From Welwitschia mirabilis (Eukaryota; Gnetophyta; Gnetopsida; Welwitschiales): a stretch of 64,000 nucleotides of DNA. Where the stretch lies: the NCBI GenBank assembly GCA_051453625.1, contig JBOZIK010000001.1, positions 243,122,092 to 243,186,091 on the forward strand. The letters run 5' to 3'. The notes under the pieces were generated by a model. That model ran no database searches. It saw only the letters and a list, made by a program, of their open reading frames with translations, and was not told the DNA's origin. Positions 47,501 through 59,283 of the stretch are shown here, piece after piece (positions within the stretch are counted from its first letter, which is position 1; the number at the start of each line of letters is the position of its first letter). Made by a program: the position numbers and the translations under genes.

Positions 47501-48184
47501 TGGAAGGGGATTTTATCATTACTCTTCTATCCTACCTATGTATGAACTTACTCTAACTTAATATCTTAAGCCCTTGGCATTGATGAATTATGTTATATCA
47601 TCTAGAGATGTTTTAAGGAGGCAGGGATTATTTGTAAGCATGTATCCACCTCATGTATTGCCTGTCACATGTATTGGGAGTATACTGAGGTGAAGTGCAA
47701 GCCTATGGAGTTGAGCCTAGCCATGTTTTTATAGTTTAGAACATGAAATAAAACTAACTGATGTCTAGAGGATAGATAGGTATCAGGATGAAATGCCATT
47801 AATTAGAGTTACAGCCTCCTATTATTTTAGTTAAGTATTATCCTTAAACTTATTCATGTATGTTTATAACAAGTTTACATCTCCTCAACTATCATAAGAT
47901 CTCTTTTTTATGATAAAAAATTAGTAAGAAATGGAGGACTTAAAGTTATGAGATTACTATTATTTGTAAATCAAAATAAACTAAAAATTAATTATAGGTA
48001 AATATATAATATTAATATGTTTTGTTTTTCTTGAAATATAGAAATGCTAATAAAGGAATAAGTAAATTTTGATCCTAGGTTTCAGTATCTTTTCAGTAAT
48101 AATATTAAAGAAGGAAGAAAGAGAAAATAAAATAGAACAAAAATATAGTGGTTAATTAGGGTAAGGAAAAAAGAGGGTATTACG
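44574..48184 (+). repeat. LTR L3 (5' LTR of element E, complete)
   Basis: Starts TGTCATATCTCATATTTTGT and ends GGGTATTACG (from GGTGTTACA) just before the primer site; about 3.6 kb, the only complete copy of this LTR here. TATA box at 45431-45438. The shared CTCAAAAATCTCTTTAGGCT block lies at 45959. No coding potential. Confidence 0.9.
45431..45438 (+). promoter_or_regulatory. TATA box in LTR L3
   Basis: TATATATA followed by GAGATCCTTTCCTCT, about 860 bp into the LTR. Confidence 0.6.
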
Positions 48185-48187
48185 AAT

Positions 48188-48200
48188 TAGTATCAAAACC
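48188..48200 (+). promoter_or_regulatory. Primer-binding site of element E (tRNA-Met type)
   Basis: TAGTATCAAAACC against TGGTATCAGAGCC: 10 of 13, all three differences G->A. Confidence 0.75.
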
Positions 48201-49149
48201 AAGTTAACTTATGTATTACCTATGTTAAGGATTTGTAAATTATAAGAAAATAAATCCAATTACATCTTTAACAACCTTTCTTCTTAATAATTATAAATTT
48301 AGTTATGACACTAATAATTTTAATTTCTAATAGCTATAAAGTTATTTATATACATAGTAATCTTAAACCATGAGTAAAATAAATTATATCTTTAATAATA
48401 CTAGATTTTAGGTAACTATAAATAAGCATGAATTTAATCATATCTCCTAATACTCATGAATTTCATTATACATATAATTTTTCTACTCTCTAAATATATA
48501 TCAAATTACATTCATTTTAACCCAAATAATTATAAATATTACACTAATAATAATCTTAGCACTTAATAATCATAGAAATTGATTATATTTTTGATAGTTA
48601 AAAAGTATTCATAAGCTTAACTATAACCCCAAAACCTAAATGATCATTGTGCTAATCATAGTTATGATAATTCTAAATTGTTAAACAAACCAAGAATAAT
48701 GATGAATTTAATTCATTAAATACTATATTACCTTATAGTTACAGATAATAATTACTTAAAAGAAATACAATTTATCTTAAGAATTTAGGACAATGGCCTT
48801 ATATGATTTCTTAAAGAGATTAACCTTTTACAAGAAATATAAGTACATAAAATAATGCTTTATATTTAGATACCCTTAAAAATAATCAAATCTCCAACTA
48901 AGTTAATCATCCTGAATTATATGATCACATAACTTTAAAATAAAAATCCATGATCATAAATTATAAACCTTATTTATTGAAAATAAAAACAGGGATTAAC
49001 TATATGCTTTAAGTTATAAATGAGGACAAATCACCTTGTAATAATAACCATGTCCTTCCTAAGGTCATAAAAATATTTCTAAGTTTAGTCTTTAACAATA
49101 TTTATCCTATTTCTAAATGTAATCTTATAAAAATTTCCATTTCTTTTAA
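48201..49149 (+). other. Untranslated leader of element E
   Basis: Colinear with the leader of C, A+T-rich, no frame of interest. Confidence 0.75.
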
Positions 49150-50335
49150 ATGCCTTATTACCATTAGTTAAACATTGAGGCTAGGTTAGTTGCACCTAGT
49201 AATCAACATCAAGAGAATTTATAAAAGAATCAGCAACCTAGTAATGCAAATAAAACCCTATTGAATCTTAATCTAGAAGCATTAATAAATACATTCATGT
49301 ATTTCCTATTACAAATAGTATATCAAGGTCAAAATCCACAAGTAAACAATGGTATCAATCAAATTAAGAAAGTGGGTATGAGGAAATTATTTCAAATATT
49401 TATTAAGCTAAATCCATCAAAATGTATAGGAGGTTCAAATCCTACTAAGGCAAAAGTATGTCTAAATGATGTTGAAAAGGTTGTAGGTACCTTAAGATAT
49501 GATGAATACAAAAAGGCTTCTTTAGCTATTTATATGTTACAAGGAGAAGATAACCTATGTAGAAATCAATAATGACCAAGTTAAAAGATCTAAAACTTTC
49601 ATGGAAGGAATTTAATACATCTTTAAGAAGAGGTATATCATCAAATTCTATATTTGCCAAAAAGTTACAAAATTCTACAACTTAAAACAAACCCCTCATG
49701 TGACTATAGCATTTCATGAATGCAAATTTATAGAATTATTAAGATATGTGTTACATATGCATCTAGATGAAAATGCTAAAGCAAATCTCTTTATTGATAG
49801 TATTCTTCCTCCTATTGCTGTCAAAGTATACATGTTTTAAACTAAGAATCTAGCAAAGGCTGTAAAAAATACAAAGATAGCAAAAAAAAATTAGTAGAGA
49901 TAATTAAAAAAAGAATAAAATTCCTCCATAGAAATATTTCCTTAAAGAAAATCAAAGGAAATTGATTACAAATGTCTTATCAAAATCAGAATTGACACTT
50001 CATCAAAAATAATGTTAGTAGTAATTATAACAGAAATAGAAATTTTAATTAATCTAAGAAGGCTTTATTCAAAAGAAACTAGAATGTTCCTAGTCAAAAA
50101 TATGCAAACAATTAACATCAAAGATTTAATTTCTAGGAAATTCTTAATTAGCATCAGTACCAAAAATAGAATAATAATAGAAATAGATGCTTCTAATATA
50201 AAGGAAATTATAAAGTGAAAGGATGTTCATTACATAATGAAAACCCTCTTAGATAGCAACTAGAAAATTCTTAAAAATAAAGAAACATTCATTGATTAAT
50301 AAGATAACTTCAAGTAAAATTAGATAATCAAGGGA
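49150..50335 (+). pseudogene. Gag remnant of element E
   Basis: Start at the ATG at 49150, shared with C. The best-preserved part (49261-49572) includes FIKLNPSKCIGGSNPTKAK, LNDVEKVVGTLRYDEYKKAS and IYMLQGEDN, the chromovirus gag core (F-RLNPP-F-GG-DP-EAE-WL--IEKIF). The zinc-knuckle remnant at 50188-50226 keeps the first and last Cys. The second Cys and the His are both Tyr (G->A and C->T). Spacing is again C-X2-C-X3-H-X4-C, one residue shorter than usual. Stops elsewhere. Confidence 0.85.
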
Positions 50336-50760
50336 TGCAATTTAGAGCTCTGTCATAGAAGGTAAGGCTTTACTTAATAATAAATAACTAATTATTTTAT
50401 TTTATTATTAAGCAGCTCATTACTTCATATCTCCTAGAATTACTATAAAAAGAAAAATTATGTTGTACTCTAATTGAGGAATGCATAGAGCTAGCAAATG
50501 AATATATGTACAAGGTTAATCTATAGGTCCAAAATTTTACTTTATCCCTAATTGGAGAAGATTTTCAAATACAACACATTACTATTAATTCAGGGAAATA
50601 TAACATTGTTTTGGATGTAATTTAATTAATGCAAAGTAGAATAGTTATAAATTATGAAAAACATCAATTAAAAATGAGAAATTATGATCCAAGAATAATC
50701 TTTCAAGGTCATTACAATTTATTAGTTAGATAGTATAATTAATGCAAAGCATATACAAAG
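50336..50760 (+). pseudogene. Aspartic protease remnant of element E
   Basis: At about 50390-50440 the frame reads ILFYY, stop, AAHYFISPRIT where chromoviruses have LFDSGA-HSFISPR. The catalytic Asp is Tyr and the Gly codon is a stop. The second half (...I-Q-HITIN, then a decayed VLGM-W block) matches C at 41320-41430. Confidence 0.75.
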
Positions 50761-51715
50761 AGAAATTAAGAAGGGATTACCAGTTTATATGTTATACCTA
50801 AAACTAATTAGCTTAAAGGAAGGAAAAACTTTAGTAAAGAATATATCAACAATTCAAGAATATTTTAATGTATTTAAAACAAAATTACTAGAAATGCCAC
50901 CAATTTAGAAAGTTAAGTTTTCCATTGAATTGATCCTAGGAACCTAACCAATTTCTAAGACACCATATAAAATGTCTCCTACATAAATGAAAGAATTAAA
51001 AATTTAGCTTAAAGAACTTTTATAAAAAGGCTTTATCCCTCCTAATGTATCATCATGGGAGCACCTATATTATTTATAATGAAGAAATATAGAATAATAA
51101 GATTATGCATTGATTACAAACATCTAAATAAAGTTATCATAAAAATCAAATATTTACTACCAAGAACACAAGACCTTTTTGCTCAGTCCAAAGACGCTAA
51201 GAAATTCTCAAAAGTTGATCTAAAGTCTAGATATTATCAAGTTTAAATTAAGGAAGAAGATATTTATAAGACAATATTTAGAACCTAGTATGGATATTAT
51301 GAGTCCATTATTATATCTTTTGATTTAACTAATGCTTCTATAGTATTTATGAGTCTTATGAATTACATCTTTTAATTACATTTTAATTTCTTTGTAATAG
51401 TATGTATTTATGATATTTTCATTTATTCCAAGACTTATGAACAGAATGTGAAATATTTGAAATTAGTATTAAAAACTTTATGGAATCATTAATTATATGC
51501 TAACATGAAAAAATTCTCTTTTCAGAAGAAATCTATTTAATTTTTAAGTTATGTAATATTCAAGGAAGGTATATCAGTGGATCAAGATAAAGTTAAAGTA
51601 ATCATAGAATGGTCAACACCTATAAATATTACTAATATTAGAAGCTTTCTTGGTATTACTAGGTACTATTATCAATTCATATTTAACTTATCTAAGATAG
51701 ATTCTTTATTAACAA
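50761..51715 (+). pseudogene. Reverse transcriptase remnant of element E
   Basis: Reads [30 protein letters not shown] and [15 protein letters not shown] (chromovirus RLCIDYR-LNKVTIKNKYPL...FSKIDLRSGYHQ). At 51403-51414 the catalytic IDD is IYD (Asp to Tyr), inside FVIVCIYDIFIYSK. It continues LSYVIFKEGISVD, TNIRSFLGITRYY and FIFNLSKI. Several stops. Confidence 0.9.
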
Positions 51716-52211
51716 GCCTTTCAGAGAAAAATAAATACTTCAAATGAATATAAAAATGTTAGTAGTTTTTGATCATCTTAAAGAATGCTTAACTAGTGCT
51801 TCAATCTTAGTAATGCCATATAATTTAAATACTTTTTTAGTTTATACTAATGCATGTGGAGAAGGTCCTAAAGTAGTTCTTAAACAAGATCAAAGAGTAA
51901 TAGCTTATGGATTAATACAAATTAAAAATCATAAGAGAAATTATCCTATTCATAATCTTGAATTAGCTATAGTAATTTTTGCTTTAAAGTTATGAAATCA
52001 TTATCTCTATGGTGTCATGTTTCAAATTTGGATAGATTATAAGAGTTTAAAATACATTTTTACTCAATCAAACTTAAATTTTATGCAAAGAATATGGATG
52101 GAATTTCTATGTGATTTTGATCTAGAGATTTTATACCATGAAGGTAAGGAAAACAAGGTTATAGTTGTTCTTCATAAACAAGATTATCTCAAAGTAATCA
52201 TAAAAAGTTAA
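51716..52211 (+). pseudogene. RNase H remnant of element E
   Basis: HLKECLTSASILVMP, FLVYTNACGEG (usual F-VYTDA; the first catalytic Asp is Asn), RVIAYGLIQIKNHKRNYP and HNLELAIVIFALKL, then after a stop IDYKSLKYIFTQ (usual YTDHKSLKYIFTQ, Asp kept) and FDLEILYHEGKEN. The last part is the left edge of an 889-bp tandem duplication. Confidence 0.9.
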
Positions 52212-53890
52212 AACCAAATTCCTATCATTATTTTAGAGGGACAAAAAGCAAGTGAGACTTATCAAAAATTAAAGGAGTAGTTAAAAAAAATCAATAGATT
52301 CAAAGAATTTTAGTATTAATTCAGATGATATTATTAGATTCAAGTGAAGATTTCTATTAGATTTAAGGGAAGATTTCTATTTCCAAATGTAGATGGAATT
52401 AAATATAAGCTAATGTTTAAATTTCATAATCCACATATAGTGGGTCATTCTAGAGGAACTATAATGTATCAAAACATGAAACAAAAACCTTAGTGGTTAA
52501 GGATAAAAAAGGATATAGTACAATTTATGTTAAAATGCCTTAATTGTTAATAAGTTAAAGCGGAACATAACAATCTAGTACGATTACTTCATCTTGATGA
52601 TATTTTAGAATATAAATGAAACATGATTTACATGGACTTTATTGTAGTACTTCCAAAAATGCAAAGAGGTCTGATAGAGCAATTAAGTCAATACATTTCA
52701 TTCTAGTTAAATCTACTTATGATGTTAAGGATATAGCTAAAGTATATATTTAAAATATTATCTAGTTGCAAGATATGCCTTTAGCAATTATTTCTAATAG
52801 AGATTCAAAATTTACTTCTAAGTTTTACTAACAATTACAAATGAATTTAGGAACCAAATTAAATATGAGTACTGTATGTCCTTTTCAAATAGATGGTTAG
52901 GCATAAAGACTTAATCGAATTTTAAAAGATCTTTTCAAAGCATGTATTTTAGATAATCCCAAAAGTTGGGAAGAGTACTTACCATTGATAAATTTTTATT
53001 TGATTTTTATTTAGAGATTTCATATCATGAAGGTAAGGAAAATAAGGTTACAAATGCTCTTAGTAGATGAGGTTATCTCAAAGTAATCATGAATATTTAA
53101 AGCTAAATCCCTACCATTATTTTAGAGGGATAAAAAATGGATGAGAATTATCAAAATTTAAAGGCTTGATTAGAAAAATTAATATATTCAGAGAATTTTA
53201 GTACTAATGTATATGGTATTATTAGATTCAAGGGAATATTTCTAGTTCCAAGTGTAGATGGAATTAAACATAAGTTAGTGTTTGAATTTTATAATTCACT
53301 TATAGCAAGTCATCCTAGAGGAACTAAAATGTATAAAAACATGAAACAAAAATTTTGGTGGCCAAGAGTAAAAAAGAATATAGAAAAATTTATCTTAAGG
53401 TGCCTTAATTATTAATAAGTTAAGGCATAACATAGAAATCCAATAGGATTACTTTATCTTGATGGTATTTTAGAATATAAATGGGATATGATTTGCATGA
53501 ACTTTATTGTAGGACTTTCAAAAACATAAAGACATCATAACTCTATCATAATGATAACAGAGAAATTAAGTTAGCACATTTTAATCTAGTTAAATCTACT
53601 TAGATGCTAAGAATATAGCTAAAAAATATATTTAGAATATTATTTAGTTACATGATGTTTCTTTAGTAATTATATCTAATTGAGATTCAAATTTTACTTT
53701 TAATTTTTAGTAATAATTACAAATGGGTTTAAAAACCAACTTAAATATGAGCACTACATGTCATCCTGAAAAAGAGGGTTATACAAAAAGAGTTAATTAA
53801 ATTTTAAAAAATATTCTTAAAGCATGTATTTTAGATCATTCCAAAAGTTGGAAAGATTACTTACCCTTAGTAAATTTTACATAAAAATTA
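52113..53890. repeat. 889-bp tandem duplication, RNase H end to integrase core
   Basis: Copy 1 (about 52113-53001) and copy 2 (53002-about 53890) start GATTTTGATCTAGAGATTT and GATTTTTATTTAGAGATTT and stay colinear throughout. The joint lies at a shared TGATTTTNAT word, consistent with microhomology. The copies have diverged about as far as each has decayed, so the event is old. Copy 1 also has a 23-bp micro-duplication at 52333-52378. Confidence 0.9.
52212..53001 (+). pseudogene. Integrase remnant of element E, copy 1
   Basis: The zinc finger is recognisable with all four ligands: HNPHIVGH and CLNC. MKQKP, stop, WLRIKKD follows (usual QSFWWPGMKRD; Trp to stop). The first catalytic Asp is kept in YMDFIVVLP. 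The second reads IISNRDSKFTSKFY (usual SDRD; Asp to Asn). Near the Glu it reads A, stop, RLNRIL. It ends CILDNPKSWEEYLPLINF, where copy 2 begins. Confidence 0.85.
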
Positions 53891-54100
53891 TCAAAGTTTA
53901 ATTCAAATGGCTCCATTTAAAGCCCTATATGATAGATAATGTAGAGCATCCACTTCATGGATAGAAGCTAATGAAAGATTGATTATAGGACTAGAAATGT
54001 TATAAAAAATAAAAACTAAAATAAGAATTATTAAGAATAGATTTTAAAAAATAGTAGACAAATAAAAGATGTATGCATTTCATTGAAAAAGAGATATCTA
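53002..54100 (+). pseudogene. Integrase remnant of element E, copy 2
   Basis: Repeats the RNase H end (LEISYHEGKEN), then integrase. Zinc-finger His and Cys are each Tyr (YNSLIASH, CLNY), but KQKFWWPRVKKNIEKF is intact. The first Asp is Asn (CMNFIVGLS), the second also Asn (IISN, stop, DSNFT), and the Glu region reads TKRVN (Glu to Lys). It continues past the end of copy 1 into the integrase C terminus. Confidence 0.85.
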
Positions 54101-54492
54101 GTTCAAAATAGGTGAGCATGAATTTTTAAAATTGTCATCAATGAAATCATTAATAAGAGGAGTTGAGAGATCAAAATTAGCTCCTCAATTCGTTGAACCA
54201 TATAAAATATTAGAAAGTATTGGACCTATTGCATAAAAACGTACTCTACATTCTCAATTATTACACATGCATGATATTTTTCATATAAGTATGGTAAGAA
54301 AGTATATTGTAGATCCTTCTCATATGTTAAATTGATCTCATATTTAGGTGGAACTAGATTGTTTGACTATAAAGAAGTTGGAAGTAGTGCTGGACCATTG
54401 AACTATCAATTTATTGAACATAGAAATCTATCAAGTGAAGATAAAGTGGAGTAATCATAGCATTGATAAAGCCTCTTAGAAGCTTAAGGAAA
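54101..54492 (+). pseudogene. Integrase C terminus and chromodomain-like tail of element E
   Basis: FLKLSSMKSLIR and KLAPQFVEPYKILESIGPIA match FLKVSPMKGV...LSPRFIGPFEILERVG. MHDIFHISMVRKYIVDPSHM matches VHNVFHVSMLRKYV-DPSHV. The tail LEVVLDH, stop, TINLLNIEI..VKIKWSNHSIDKAS matches the chromodomain-type end (PV-ILDR...LR-K-IPLVKV-WRNH--EEATWE) that lets chromoviruses recognise marked chromatin. Confidence 0.85.
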
Positions 54493-54604
54493 TAATGGAA
54501 ATTTAATACCCAAATTTTTTTATTCTTATAATATGTAATTAGATGTTCTTAAGTGCTTTATGTAACTTGATTCCTAGAAGTAAATTAGTTTAAGTAGGGA
54601 AGGA
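54493..54604 (+). other. Pre-LTR tail and polypurine tract of element E
   Basis: Non-coding tail ending AAGTAGGGAAGGA before the LTR start; shared with C. Confidence 0.75.
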
Positions 54605-55820
54605 TGTCATATCCCATATTTTGTAAATATATATTAAGCTTTTAATTAGATGATGAAGTACTCTTCTTTAGAGGCCTTATTAAAATAAGATGATATTTTA
54701 AATTAACCTTAGGTTGTAATTTTTGTACTTTGCCATAAAAATGATGATAATTAGTTAGAAGTTTTTTATGATAAAAGCTATTCAAACATTTAAATTTAGA
54801 TAACACTGTTACATAAAGAGTTAAAATCACATGATAGAACTAATAAAGTAAAAATTTTAGGAGGATCTAATAATATATTTTACATCTTATTTACTCATTC
54901 AAATTCTTAATAAATGTCATAGGTGTACTATACTATGAATAGAAATTTTCTTCTTTGAATTATGTAATTGATAGATTTTATGCATTATTAAATAAATGAG
55001 CATGTGAATAAGTACATGCATTAACTAGAACTAAGAATGATAAATGAGTATATTTACTCTACCATGACTTATATCTTCTTGATATGTGTAAGGCATTTGA
55101 TTCATAGCATGTTTATTATTTTTTTATTAGAATTAAAGAATTTATATTATTACGTCACATGAAAATTTTGAGATTTGTGCATTTATTCTTTTGATGCATG
55201 TTTAGAATAAAGTAATCTTACTTATAATCCTATGAAAAATTAAGAAGGAGCTAGTATGAGAAAGTAATGAATATGATTAATCTTGTTGATTAAATTAAGA
55301 AGATTACTTAAATATGATCTTTTTTAATACTCTAATGTCACTAATTACTCATACCACTTCTGAATAATAAATCATGTGATTTTATAATCTTGAGGTATGT
55401 GTCGATCCTTTCCTTTTTTGCAAAGAGGAGATATTTTCCATTTTATATCTAAGTGTCTTTTTCATTTTTTCTTTTGTCCTCTCTCTTTCTTTTCAATTTC
55501 TTTCTTGTGAATCTTGGAGCTTGGAAGCTTAGAGCTAAGAATTTTTAATCTTGGATCTTCCTAAATCTCTAACCATTAAGAAGATACTAATCTTTCTAAG
55601 TAATCTCTTTAATTATATTGTCTATATGATTTCTTTCAAATATTCTAGTAAAGTAATATTACATTAGGCCATTGTTTATAGTTATCTTAAATCCTTTTTT
55701 TTTTTTTTTGGTCCCTTCCATTGGCTCTTACCAATATGTTAAGGATATATGAGGGATCTCTTATGTTTGGTTATGAAGGTTACTAATAGATGATTATGGA
55801 TAAGTAACTAGGGGGTTTAC

Positions 55821-55825
<5 letters not shown>

Positions 55826-55859
<34 letters not shown>
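55826..55859. repeat. (TA)17 microsatellite in L4
   Basis: Seventeen TA units; absent from L1-L3. Confidence 0.95.
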
Positions 55860-55861
<2 letters not shown>

Positions 55862-55884
55862 ATACTCATCTTTATCTTGCATTG

Positions 55885-55912
<28 letters not shown>
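55885..55912. repeat. (AT)14 microsatellite in L4
   Basis: Fourteen AT units, 25 bp after the first array. Confidence 0.95.
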
Positions 55913-55915
<3 letters not shown>

Positions 55916-56708
55916 ATCCATTATGCATTAGATCTATCCTATTATGGGAAAAGTTGGATCCTCAAAAATCTCTTTTAGACTAGTACTCCTTCATGGTAAT
56001 CATAGGAAATTGGTTTTAAAATTGATTTAATTTCTCTTTATACATTGATTTGAATTAATAAATTTAGTTAAAGTATTTTATTATTAATTAGTTTAGCTTG
56101 TATGTTTATTATTTAATAAATTTAAATTATTTCATAACTAAGTGTAAAAACTTTACCATATTTCTAACTAAAGTTAAATTTTCAAAATAGAGGCATAGGT
56201 TAAAAACATTATAGCTTATTAGTTATTAGGTATAAGGTACTGAATTTTCTCAATAAGTCTAATATTGTGATATGATTATGAAATTATAGAAACATTAATT
56301 TTTCTGACATTTAGTAATTTTAAAGAAATTTATTTATTAATATAGATTAAAAATAAATGCAAAAAGAAGTAAGTAATTAATTTACATTTTCTACCTAACA
56401 GTTTAGGTATCTAAAACCGAGTATCCTAAATTGTAGGAAATTAAATAAGCTTTTTAAAATATCTTTGATCCTTTAAAAATTTAAAGTATTTTGAAAGTCA
56501 TGGTCATTTTAGTGTAGTGCAGTAGGACTATCATTTTAGAAAAATTAATAGTTTTTAACCTTAAATGATGACCTTAGAAATAATATCTTCAAAATTCCAA
56601 GATAGCTTAAGTTAGCTTTTAAAGATCCTATTATTACTTTATTTTATGAGAAACTGTTGTACTTTATTTTTCTTCATAATTAATTAATTATTAATTTTTA
56701 ATTATGAT

Positions 56709-56718
56709 NNNNNNNNNN
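56709..56718. other. Assembly gap (10 N)
   Basis: Short N run in L4. Confidence 0.99.
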
Positions 56719-59020
56719 TAAAGCCCAAAAATGCTATAATTAACATTTTAATGTATATAAACATTATTAAATAAAATTATATAGGTAATTTGAGTAACAA
56801 GATCATTAAATTAATTGGATCAAAAGTAAAAATGCTGATCATGAAAGGCTACTTTAATATAAAAGTACTATAAATAATTCATAATCCCTTTTCCATTATC
56901 ATATATTATCCTCTTAATGATGCAATGATTTTGACTTATTCAAACACTAGATGTATGACATTGTATGATATTAAAGCTTTTTAGAATATAGTACCTTGGA
57001 AAATTTCATTTTAGGAGTTATAATTAATACATTTAGAGTAATTTTTTAGTTAAATTTAATGATCCCATGTATTGTAAGCTATAAGAAATAAAATTATACT
57101 AAATTCATTTTTAGTAGTTTTGGTGGTTATACATCAAACTACTTATGATGCTACAATGCAACTTATAAGAGTAAAATGTTATTATAGTATCACATAATAG
57201 TTTTGCTATTTTCATCTTGAATCACTTGAAAATTAACTATGGCTTTCACAACTCCTTGGCCTGTAACCAACCCTAGTGTGTCTATAAAGATCTCCTTAAA
57301 TGATCAAACTCACATCACATCATTATAATACTATTTTATGCCATTTTATCCATCCTCAAGAATTGACAAGATATTTTCTATTACTTTTCTCTTATATCTG
57401 TCCACTTCCAAGTTGATCTTCTCTTTATATCAATTTTAAAATCCTTACACATTCTTCATTAACATTCTTTTATATTCTATAAATCCATTTTTAGCCTCTT
57501 AAACCATTTTACATCTCATTTTATATCATCTTTCCCCTCATTCCTATCCATTCAAAGAGTATTACAGGAGTGGTGAAGTGCACATGATTGAGCGATATAG
57601 TAAGATGAGAAGGCATTAAATCTTATAAGCAATTAGATTGAGACCAATAAAAATGGCTATGCATTTATATAAAATCAATCAATGTTTTTTTGCCTTATTT
57701 TTTTTATGCTTTTGGTTACTTAATTTATACATGTATATCATGATTTTCTTTCAATTTAATTAGACGTTTCATAACATGTTGCATAATTAGTTTTAATTAG
57801 ATGGTTTTATAATTAGTATATACTATAGCAATTTCAAACTTTATATGTCACTTCTTGTTAAAATAAATTATGTGTTTTATTTTTCTTCTCTTTTGATTCC
57901 TCCATTTCTCTCATTTTTCTAGTTCATTTTCTCATGATTCCACCTATCTTCTAAGGCAAATGATGAGGAATTTTTGTTTTTTTCCCCTTTTTAATAGAAG
58001 TAGATTAGTTTGTAAATATGTTTATTACATTTGTCTAAGATCTAAATTTTCTATTTATTCATGAATTCTGCTCTCTTATTTTTTCTTTTCTTAAAATTAA
58101 AGTAGACTAGTGAATTTCATTACTTGTTTTAGCCATAACTCTTTATTTACAACTCCAATGGTTCTGAAATTTTGTTAGTAGATTTTTATCATGATTTAAA
58201 AACTTTATTTTTCAAGTAGTAACATCTCAAATTGTCATATAAAATCCATTTTTCGACCATTTTCAGTCATAATTGTAGTTTGACTAAAGAATAATTGCTG
58301 AACTACGAAATCTTATTTTTTCTAATTTTGAGTAGTGAATTTCTTTATTATTATTAATGCATTTTTCATAAATTCAAGATTCTATATTATCCTAGTTTTT
58401 GAGTAATATCGGAATAGAAAATCCATTTTTTAAAAGTTTTGTAGTTTGCTTAATATTCTCAGTCAGAGTAGGATTGACTATAACTTTTGCAGTCTTTTTA
58501 GATGAGTTGTTTTTATCGGTTTCAATCAATTCTACTTAATCTTAAATATTTGATTATAAAAACTTATTTTGGAGTATACTCTAAGTATTTTAAAGGTTGT
58601 AGGATTTTTTAAGTTCTTTCTTCTAAATTTCTTCTCTCCCTTTTTTATCTTTTCTTTCTTTTCCTTTTTCATTGACTCAAAATAGCTTGAAATTAATTAT
58701 CACTTTGATTTCATAAAAATTCTTATGCTATTTTGTATTAATTGCTATTGATTTGGAACCTAATATAGATATTTCAATGCTTTTATAACTTATGTCATTC
58801 TAAATAAAGAGTTATCTTTCAAGTTAAATGCATTAAAATTTAGTAAAAATCTTAATGAAGTCAAATGTTTACCATATTAATTTGAAGAAATTAGCTTTTC
58901 AAGTGTCATTTATTAATTCTATAATGTTGTACATTTTATATAGAATAAAATGTGATGTGTGAATTACTTAATTACATCCATGTTAAATGATTTCAAGTAG
59001 TAAAATTTTTAAAATAAATT

Positions 59021-59201
59021 ATTTTTGTAAGAAAATAACTTTGGTATATTTGAGTATTAAATACTTTTGCTTATTTATATGAGTTATAAATGACCTAGAG
59101 AAAATTAATGAATGTTTATAAAAGATTACTTCCTTTTATTTTATTTTTCTTTTTACATCTTGTAAAATAATTTTCCTTAAAAATTATTTTCTTACAAAAA
59201 T
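59021..59201. repeat. 18-bp perfect inverted repeat
   Basis: ATTTTTGTAAGAAAATAA (59021-59038) and its exact complement TTATTTTCTTACAAAAAT (59184-59201), separated by 145 bp. Confidence 0.85.
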
Positions 59202-59283
59202 TCTTAGGTTGAATGTTTATAAAAAATTACTTCTTTTTATTTTATTTTTATTTTTACATCTTGTAAAATAATTTTTAAGAAAA
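59109..59283. repeat. 101-bp tandem duplication
   Basis: Units start at 59109 and 59210 (TGAATGTTTATAAAA.ATTACTTC) with only a few mismatches over about 68 bp. Young compared with the surroundings. Confidence 0.9.

Larger units (their letters stand above)
44574..56806 (+). mobile_element. Element E: nearly complete fossil chromovirus (Tekay/Del type)
   Basis: Order: LTR L3 (44574-48184), primer site, leader, gag, protease, RT, RNase H, integrase with a duplicated segment, chromodomain-like C-terminal tail, polypurine tract, LTR L4 (54605-56806, 3' end missing). All domains carry stops and frameshifts and every catalytic centre is hit. It is the most complete element here and the reference for reading C. 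The Tekay/Del assignment rests on the RT block [11 protein letters not shown], the RNase H block YHEGKEN and the C-terminal VKIKWSNHS tail. Confidence 0.9.
54605..56806 (+). repeat. LTR L4 (3' LTR of element E, 3' end missing)
   Basis: Starts TGTCATATCCCATATTTTGT. Colinear with L1-L3 to about 56806 (ATATAGGTAATTTGAGTAACA), then stops about 1.4 kb short. About 20 bp including the TATA box is deleted near 55403. Two TA arrays were inserted at 55826-55859 and 55885-55912. A 10-N gap lies at 56709-56718. Confidence 0.9.

Noticed and set aside
54642-54830. 62-codon minus-strand frame
   Set aside because: Antisense inside the start of LTR L4.
44574-56806. Element E as a currently active retrotransposon
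   Set aside because: Stops and frameshifts in every domain and substitutions in the catalytic centres of protease, RT, RNase H and integrase rule out activity.
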